The notes below the pieces were generated by a model. It worked only from the letters and a program-made list of their open reading frames with translations. It did no database searches and was not told the DNA's origin. Of a DNA stretch of 64,000 bases, positions 56,804-64,000 are shown piece after piece (within the stretch, counting starts at the first letter, position 1; every line of letters begins with the position of its first letter). The translations under genes and the position numbers were made by a program. This DNA is from Paratinospora sagittata (Eukaryota > Streptophyta > Magnoliopsida > Ranunculales > Menispermaceae). Location: assembly GCA_035771175.1 (NCBI GenBank), contig CM069598.1:9440314-9504313 (forward strand), given 5' to 3'.

Positions 56804-58283
56804 CTAACTGTTGACAAAAGCACATTGCTTCCTGATCTCACCCGAGCTTCCGGTCTTGACACCAATCCGTCCCATCTTCTCCATGGACCTGGCGAATTCT
56901 GCAAAGAAATCCAATAACTTGCCCTGAAGTAATTGGTTAACTAAAGATCTCGATGACGGGTCTGTGATCAAAGCTGCATCAGACGAAAATAGGCCCCTTC
57001 TTTTAACTAAATTTTGGTAATATCCAAGATCAAACGTTCTAAAGCTTCCTGGATCCATCTCATTTAGTGTAGTGTTATCAGTTGGTGTCTTACACTTATT
57101 TGCTTTCAAATTTGCAGCATATTCACTATCTAAAGAAGGGTCTTGATCACCAATTCCGGTGAAATTGTAAAGTCTGGGGGAGAATGCAGGGCAGTGTGCA
57201 ACACCAATTGTGTGGGCACCTGAGATAATTGATTAATCATTCTTGAGTTACTTACATATAAAAATAATTCTAGAACAAACAGAGCAAATAAATAAATAAA
57301 TATAATAATAATAACTAGAGATTGTAGAAAAAATTACCAGATAACAGAACTAGATCTGTGACATTGAGTCCTTGGTTCGCGAAAGATGTTTGAAGGGTGG
57401 TGAAATTGAAGTTGGGAGCAGGGATATTAGCTTGGGCCTCTGAGGAATTTGATATTGTTCCGTCTCGACGGCCGGTTGGGACTTGCCAAAAGGGTCCTCC
57501 CTGTTTTTGGGCAAGATCAATTTAGACAAATATTAATGAACTTGGTGTTGGGGATAATGAGGATTAGGATATGCAATAAGAGTTTTATAGTTTGATTTGT
57601 CAGAAATTGGCCTGTAGTTAGTATATGCTTAGCTGCATCACTTCATTGTAATTAACAAGATTTATCAATAATAATAAAAAATAAAAAAAAGTTTATTCTT
57701 CCAATTTTAGATCTAATACTAGGAACATTAAAACTACCAAGTGTCTTAGTTCTTACAATGGTGACCACAGAGTCTCTTGCAACCAAAGTTATAATGTCGG
57801 CACATGAAACGATGCCCGGGCATTCAGTCTCTAACAGGCTCTTGACTCGATCAATGAAGTCAAAGCCTCGAAGTGTTAGATTTGGAGTTGCAAATCTTTC
57901 TGTTTGGTTAGTTGCAGAAGTGGTATTTAGCAGCACAGATGCATCACATCCCTGAAAAAACACTTAAAAAGAGTAATGCACGAGTAATTAACAAAAAGAA
58001 GAGACACAGAAATCTATGTTGAGACAGTGATGAGATATAGAGAAGGAACTAAATTACTAACCCTCACAAAGCAGTCATGGAAGTGCATTCTAATTAAAGT
58101 TGCAGCTAAAGAAGGTGCATTTGGAATGTGGTTCTTCACAAAATCTTGCACAATTTGCTCAGCTTTTGGGCAACTTTGATCATAAAAACCCAATTTTAAT
58201 TGAGCAAGAGCAGAATCAAACAAGCCCAAAACACCCAAAACTAGAATAATCAAGGCATATTGGCTGCTGCTTCTTCTTCCCAT
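56804..58283 (-). CDS. Class III peroxidase (four exons)
   Basis: Exons 58062-58283, 57757-57951, 57338-57500 and 56804-57219 join in frame to 331 residues, with the three-intron structure usual for plant class III peroxidases. A signal peptide ends at SALA before Gln28 ([16 protein letters not shown]), giving the typical N-terminal glutamine. The distal site [18 protein letters not shown] and the proximal heme site [11 protein letters not shown] are both intact, as are [18 protein letters not shown] and the structural cysteines. These enzymes are secreted to the wall and use hydrogen peroxide to oxidise phenolics, including lignin units. In remembered comparison it is nearest to the PER3/PER39 type. 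Loci of this kind are often tandem, but only one full copy is present here. Confidence 0.95.
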
Positions 58284-58904
58284 TTTGGTTTTGTTTGAAG
58301 AACTCAGTAGTATTCTTACCTTTTTTTGAGTATCAGTGTTGGCCCATGATTAGGATTTATAGAGAAAATGCTTGGACTAAGCTATAAAACACAAACAAAA
58401 TGTTGAAACTTCCCCACCCAACTAAATTTACTTGTGCTTTTATGTGGTAACATGGATATTTTAATTGGTATTAGGTTGTGACAGCAATGCCGTTGGTTAG
58501 GCTTGCTTTAGATGAGATAATTAAATGACATCAAATCAAAATTTAAATATTGATGGGTTCACGAAAAAGTATTTCTTTTTATTAATTTCTTTGTTTCTTT
58601 TGTAATGTGTGTGTGTGTCTTTATCCTCTCCAGACAATATGTTTCTGTAATATTCTTAAATATTGACAATAACAATTCAAATAATTTTCACTTTATGCAA
58701 TTTACAATTTGTTTGAAGAAGATGTCTCAACAAGAATGCACGCGTTGCATGAGCCCTACATTGTAATCATGCAGGTGCTTATATGTAAAATGAATAATAC
58801 AAGAAATTGTTTCACCAAAAAAAAAAAAATACAAGAAATTACAAGGGAAAAGACCATGCAACTTAGGAACTATATATGTAGATCTCTGTAAATATAAATT
58901 TGTT

Positions 58905-58954
<50 letters not shown>

Positions 58955-59544
58955 CATCATTTAAAAAAGAAATCATTGAATTGGAGAGCAGGTAAGATTT
59001 AGAATCTACTGATTTCAAGGAGCAAAAGATAGCAAGACAAAGCTAGGGTTGCTACTTGTTAGCAAGACATAGGTAGGGTTGAAGGTTTCTGTGAATAAAA
59101 GGAGCAAAGCAGCTGGAAAGCAAGTCAATCTGTGTCTTAGGCCTCAATATTAGGTTTTCTTTGAGAAGGGTGGAACCAAATTTTCTTTCTTTTAACATGG
59201 GAAGAAAATTATTGCTTTATTTTTCTGGTGGACCCATATATATATAAATTATTTCAGAAAGTGCCAAGTCAAGCAAGCATCTCAATTGTGCTTCCAATGA
59301 CAGCCTTTTGGCCCTGCATGCATGGACATGAATATTAGTTAAAGTTGCTTCTTGGAGTTTTATTCCCTTTTAGATAAAAAAAAAATGTTCAGCTTGATTA
59401 ATGAACATGATCCCCAAAGATATACATATATACTAACAAAAAAAAAAAAAAAACGGGTAGCTATTTCATTGTATCGATAAGAAAATATTTTAGAAACACA
59501 CGTTTCAAATATATTTTGTTACCATTGTCGTGAAAGTTGCTGGA
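58284..59544. other. Intergenic upstream of the peroxidase gene
   Basis: The first few hundred bases are the presumed peroxidase promoter. An (AT)n microsatellite of about 45 bp lies at 58906-58950. No further gene recognised. Confidence 0.5.
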
Positions 59545-59735
59545 TCATCTCGAATCACACATTAACGTGAGTCGAGACCATCCAATAACTCTTAGGGGCA
59601 ATATCAACAAAGTGTGTTAATCAAATATTATTTATATAAATAATATCACTTAAATACTTGACTCACACACTTTGTTAACATTGTCCTTAAGGGTTATTGG
59701 ATCGTTTTAAATCAAGTGTTAGATTCATGATTTAA
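59545..59735. mobile_element. Foldback MITE
   Basis: CCAATAACTCTTAGGGGCAA and ATATCAACAAAGTGTGTTAA (59582-59620) pair with TTGTTAACATTGTCCTTAAG and GGTTATTGG (about 59672-59700). The pairing extends outward with GATCCAATAAC/GACCATCCAATAAC, and the ATTTATATAAATAATA loop is itself palindromic. The whole 190 bp can fold into one long hairpin. Confidence 0.65.
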
Positions 59736-62700
59736 GGTGATTTAACAAATTTAAAGGCCAATAATATCAATAAAATATGTTTTAAAAATATTTTTCTATA
59801 TAAAGAATCCATGATTAATTACCAGTTACGCTGAACCTTGTTTTCTTTCCTTTCCTTCCTTCTATGTTGCAGCTCTTATATATATATATTATTTATTTAT
59901 TAATAAAAATAAAAAATTCCTCTAATCCCGGAAATCGGATTGTAAAAAACCATTTTTTTTTTCAGGTCCATAATTCATGGCATGATTATCTCATTTTTAA
60001 TACAAAATTTTGAATTTTGATGTAAGCAAGTCAAACTGCTTAGGCTCCTAATATGTCTGCATCAAAAGAGATTAGATTGATGAAGCCACTCTAAATTATT
60101 AAAATGAACGTTGTATATTGGTCAGTATGATTGTTGGCTGTCCAGAAAAGGTATCAGTTTTTGAATGATATATATATATATTTATATATATATATATGCT
60201 GCAGCCATATGGTCCCATAATGCAAAATCAAGATTAATTAGTACTAATAAAATGCGTTTAAACACATGTCGGTGGTACGATAATAGTGTAATGCCATGAT
60301 TGTTAATTAAACATACGAAAATTATTTAACTTTGATTCAAAGAATCATTAGCTGTACTTAATCTTCTTTGTTTGATTAAAGCTTAATTAGAGGGTTCATG
60401 TACTGACAATAAGTAGTAAAAAACTGATTAAACTAGATTAACCAACTCCACCAAATCTAGGTGAATCAAAAACTGACTAATCAAAATTTAATGTTTAAAT
60501 CAAAATATAATGCTTAATTTTTTCATTTGATTAAAAATGATAAAAAAAAAGTTGGATGAGGTAGGGAACATGGATCACTAATTGGGTGGTAGCACAAACT
60601 CATGATTCTTGCTGTCACTAATAAGTAGTTTAGTTGATGAAGTTATTTGTGAAATTATTTATTTTGAGAATGAGTTTGAGCTACCACACAATTAATCCAT
60701 TTAACACAAGCTCGTTTTCTAGAAGAATTATGTTTTCTCTTGATAATTGATTTTCTTAGGCTGCGTTTAGTTCGTGATCGAAAAATTAGAATACAACTCA
60801 AAAAATAATATTTTGTCATTTCTTGAAAAAAAAATATTTTTTTTTATAAATTTTGAAAAACTATTTTCTGGTTTCAACTAATCAAACACATTTTTCGTGT
60901 TTTTTAAATTTAATTAAAAAAAATTATAATCATATAAAAAAAACACAGATTTTGTAAAATCGCAAAATTAGAGTTTTTTAGTTTTGCTATCGCAAAGCCA
61001 TGGTCATTGATGAATTTCTTTATTATTTTTTTTTTAAAAAAAGAAGACTGAAGAAGAAGAAGAAGAAGAAGAAAAGGAACGAAAAGCAGTAAAAAAAATG
61101 GTGGGATAAAATAATCTCACCAGAAATTATTTTAATTCTATTTTGGTCGGGATTATTTTATCTCGTTAGAACGAGATAACATAATAAGGTGGGATTAATT
61201 TTATCTCATTCCACCTCATACTCAAACATAAATTTTAAACTATATTTAGACCAATCTCATTCTATCCCGTGTGTAGGAAACGAGACCTAAAAATTAAGTA
61301 TTTTTTTTTTTTTACCACAAAAGCTGATCTCCCAATGCTATAAATCATCAATCTTAAGCAAACAAGAAAACTACGGCTTTAACCGTTGGGAGTACTTCAG
61401 ATGCCTAGCTTGAATAAATCATATATAATCATGTTGTACATGACAAGGGTACATCTAAATTTACTTGTAAATGATCCATGATGTTTTTTAATTCTCTTGC
61501 TCTTCTCATTGTTGTTATGTTTGTATTTTGATGTAGATATTTGTTTATAGTTAAGAAGATAAAAAAAAATACAAGTATAAAAATGTAGAAGTTGTATAGT
61601 AGAATAAGAAATATTCTAATTTCCATAGCTAGCTATTATAAAAGAGAGAGTGTGTTTTTTCAATGACTCAATTTTTTTTACTTATTTTACCTTTCAACTT
61701 ATCATTTATTTCAATGGCCCAATTTTTTATTTTTATTTTTATTTTTTATCTATTTTAACCTTCGACTTATCATTTATACCTACAACTATTATAAAAGACA
61801 GTTTGTACTTTCTCATGGCTAAATGTTTTATACCTATTTTAGTCTTAAACTTATCATTTATACTTAGATTTTATTTTCCTCTCCTTTTCGTGCTTCCTCT
61901 ACCATTCATCTTATCTTTTACAACAAGGGAAGAAAAACAATTTTTTTTGGCTAGTTTTTGTTATCTTTATTTTATTTATTTTTTCTACTTTAAATAGAGT
62001 GGGATCTTTCTCTAAGATCTTATATGCTATGCATCTAACAATGTAATAGTATATTATAACTCTTTACACAAACACACTATTATTTCAACCATAGTTATTA
62101 GTTGAAAAAACAAAATTAATTTTATTACAAATAGAAAACTTATAAGTAGTAATTCTAATAAGTATTCTCTATGTCTAGATTGTGGAACATAAATATATCA
62201 AATTTAATATTTAAAAATCAATTTATCTATGGTTTAGAAAATATTCATATATGCAAAATGTTATATAATTTTTTTTTGTCATAAACTTTAGATCAAATCA
62301 TATTCTTAGATTTAATAGTAAATATTTAATGTCCTCTTAGATAGAAACTTTTACTAGAACTTCACCATTACATATCTATAATAATTTTCAATTTAGTGTC
62401 TTGGTATTTAAATTACCATCATCTATCCTTTAAAAGTCAACAAAATATCTTAGAATATGTGCTTTCTATTTCACTTTGGGTTCATAAAGCAATGTTTAAA
62501 AGTGTTTTACTGTTTTAATTTAATCAAAGTTTAAACCCTCCCTTAGAAGATATATTTCAATTTTCCCCTTCATATTAATCATCTAAGAAAATCTCAAACA
62601 TTTTGGGGAGGAGACCTGTATTAACTGTAAGTGGTTGTGACGATGATAGTCCCTCACACTGGTAAAATGGTTTTCAGTCCTTTTGAACTTTCACATTATT

Positions 62701-63123
62701 TTATTGACTCTTTAAATTATGATAGAAGTAGAAAAATGTTTATAAAACAAAAAAAATATTTTAAAAAAATTATCTTGTTTAATAAATTATTTTTATATAA
62801 AAAAAAGATGTTCATTGAATTAACTCGTACATAAGTTTTTAAAGTGTTACAATTATAAGTTTTTATTTCAAAATAATGCATTTGACCATATTTTGACAAA
62901 TAAAGTAAGATTTTGAAATCACATTAGATAACAATATCTCATTCATGTAAGCTTTATTTTGTCTTAATCTCATATCTCTTTGTATTAAATTAGTTTTATC
63001 GAATTAGTTTGATTATTATAACTTTGGACACTATTAAAACACTTAATAGACCGGTGAAAAAAAGAAGTTAGATACAATGTAAGATAACTAGTTTGCCTTC
63101 TTAACATTGAAAGGGATGAAGGG
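59736..63123. other. AT-rich intergenic DNA
   Basis: No coding region or RNA gene recognised over 3.4 kb. A GGCTGCGTTTAGTTCG start after TTA at 60758 suggests a worn MITE of the GTTTGG type. A GAAGAA run lies at 61045-61075. Confidence 0.5.
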
Positions 63124-63800
63124 TGTTGGACCCATTTCTCGGCATACTAAGTTGAATGCCACATAATTAGACAAGACAACTACATCGACCGCTGGGCATG
63201 ACGTCAGCTCGGAAGGCCAAGGTATCGTCCAGGGTACCACTCATAGTACTGACCTGTTAACACGACCAAACAGACTCGAACACGATGACATCATCAGCTT
63301 GACATACCGAGCTAACTTGACTCGGTTAATTAACGACAGATAAGGATGTCGCGGGATCCATTACGCCAAATTTGGGATTCTACCTGATTAATACGGCAAT
63401 ACACCAGCCTGGCCGAAACTCCCAACCACTAAAATATTCTTTAATCCCTCATCAATGAGGTAGGTCATTAATTATTCCAGTTAATGTGATTAATACCTGA
63501 GAGAGCTCGAAATAGAATTAGGCATCAGAGAATCTTTAGCCGATACCGCACTAATATTCCTTACGATAGCCTACTCAAGCAGGCAAGTCAGCACCTAGGC
63601 GGCTTTCAGCTCAACACATTTCCTCCATCTCATCACTCCCTGGTGTTACACTAACAAAGGGCATCTTGGTTAATGACAAAGAGGCTTCACTTTCTCAAGT
63701 ATTATCTTTATATTAGTATAGATATAGATGTCGATCTCTAGATCTTTTGCTTTGACATATTGATTATCAAGAACAGAGTAACTCATCTAACCCTTCTTTA
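63124..63800 (+). mobile_element. Gypsy-type LTR (probable)
   Basis: A sharp change to more balanced composition starts at TGTTGGACCCATTTCTCGGC. It contains GCATGACGTCAGCTCGG and GATGACATCATCAGCTTGAC, and toward the end a TATTATCTTTATATTAGTAT promoter-like stretch. These features fit a gypsy LTR. The right border is approximate, no second LTR lies in the window, and no internal coding region follows before the edge. Confidence 0.5.
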
Positions 63801-63824
63801 AACCATAATTCTCATTAGGAATTG

Positions 63825-63900
63825 AACCCTGACTCAATGATTTAATATATAAAGTGTAAGCTTTGAGGTTGTGGGTTCAAATCCCGTCACTTACCTCAAA
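63825..63900 (+). repeat. tRNA-like / SINE-like fragment
   Basis: GACTCAATGATTTAATATAT, then GAGGTTGTGGGTTCAAATCC carries a near-perfect box B. The rest does not fold as a tRNA. Probably a tRNA-derived repeat. Confidence 0.4.
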
Positions 63901-64000
63901 TATTTAAAAATACGAACTGGTTAATAGTTTTTTATTTTTTATTTTTTACTTTTTTTTTGTCTAATCCTACAGAGAGAGCAACCACAAGAGGTAATTAGAT

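Noticed and set aside
63825..63900. A second tRNA gene
   Set aside because: A box B is present, but no acceptor, D or anticodon stems can be formed.
1..64000. CRISPR array, bacterial operon or phage-like system
   Set aside because: All repeats seen are tandem duplications, transposons or microsatellites. The DNA is plant nuclear, with introns and plant gene families throughout.

Overview
The window looks like nuclear DNA of a eudicot plant. It is AT-rich, its genes have many GT-AG introns, and the genes match plant families: a laccase of the LAC17 type, GPAT9, a plant LpxD, NDR1/HIN1-like proteins and a class III peroxidase. Species cannot be fixed from the sequence alone. All exon models were derived by hand from splice signals, reading-frame continuity and remembered family sequence; no search was run.

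Layout, left to right: the 3' part of a TraB-domain gene (+, 52-3599). Intergenic DNA with a MITE and a 660-bp copia-type LTR flanked by a 5-bp duplication. A SURP + CID domain (CHERP-like) splicing-factor gene (+, 12069-16996) with a 5'UTR exon near 7880-8011 and a 4-kb repeat-rich 5'UTR intron. A tRNA-Ser(CGA). A six-exon laccase (+, 19534-22801) with a near-perfect miR397 site. A ten-exon LpxD gene (-, 24063-32495) whose introns carry copia remnants in an inverted-LTR arrangement, a SINE, a Tourist-like MITE and tandem duplications. Divergently, 870 bp away, a twelve-exon GPAT9 gene (+, 33366-40512) follows. A C/D-box snoRNA candidate lies at 42774-42869 (-).

The right third is an NDR1/HIN1-like (NHL) cluster, all on the minus strand: an intact NDR1-like gene (45463-46089), a copy with a frameshift (47726-48317), a copy with an in-frame TAG (49280-49939) and an intact NHL gene (54477-55136). 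Between the broken and intact copies lie a SINE with a perfect 14-bp target duplication, a truncated copia gag-protease remnant, a Mutator-like element with long terminal inverted repeats and an array of GACGTC-type palindromes, and a LINE relic. A four-exon class III peroxidase (-, 56804-58283) follows. The last 5 kb is AT-rich intergenic DNA with a foldback MITE and, at the edge, a gypsy-type LTR.

Functionally the genes are mixed: lignin polymerisation (laccase, possibly peroxidase), glycerolipid synthesis (GPAT9), mitochondrial lipid A-type acylation (LpxD), RNA processing (CHERP-like) and defence signalling (NHL cluster). They are not a pathway cluster. The most unusual structures are the palindrome-armed Mutator-like element with a spliced antisense zinc-knuckle ORF, the inverted-LTR copia nest, the snoRNA candidate, the family of SINE copies with visible target duplications, and a duplicated 3' splice site in GPAT9.
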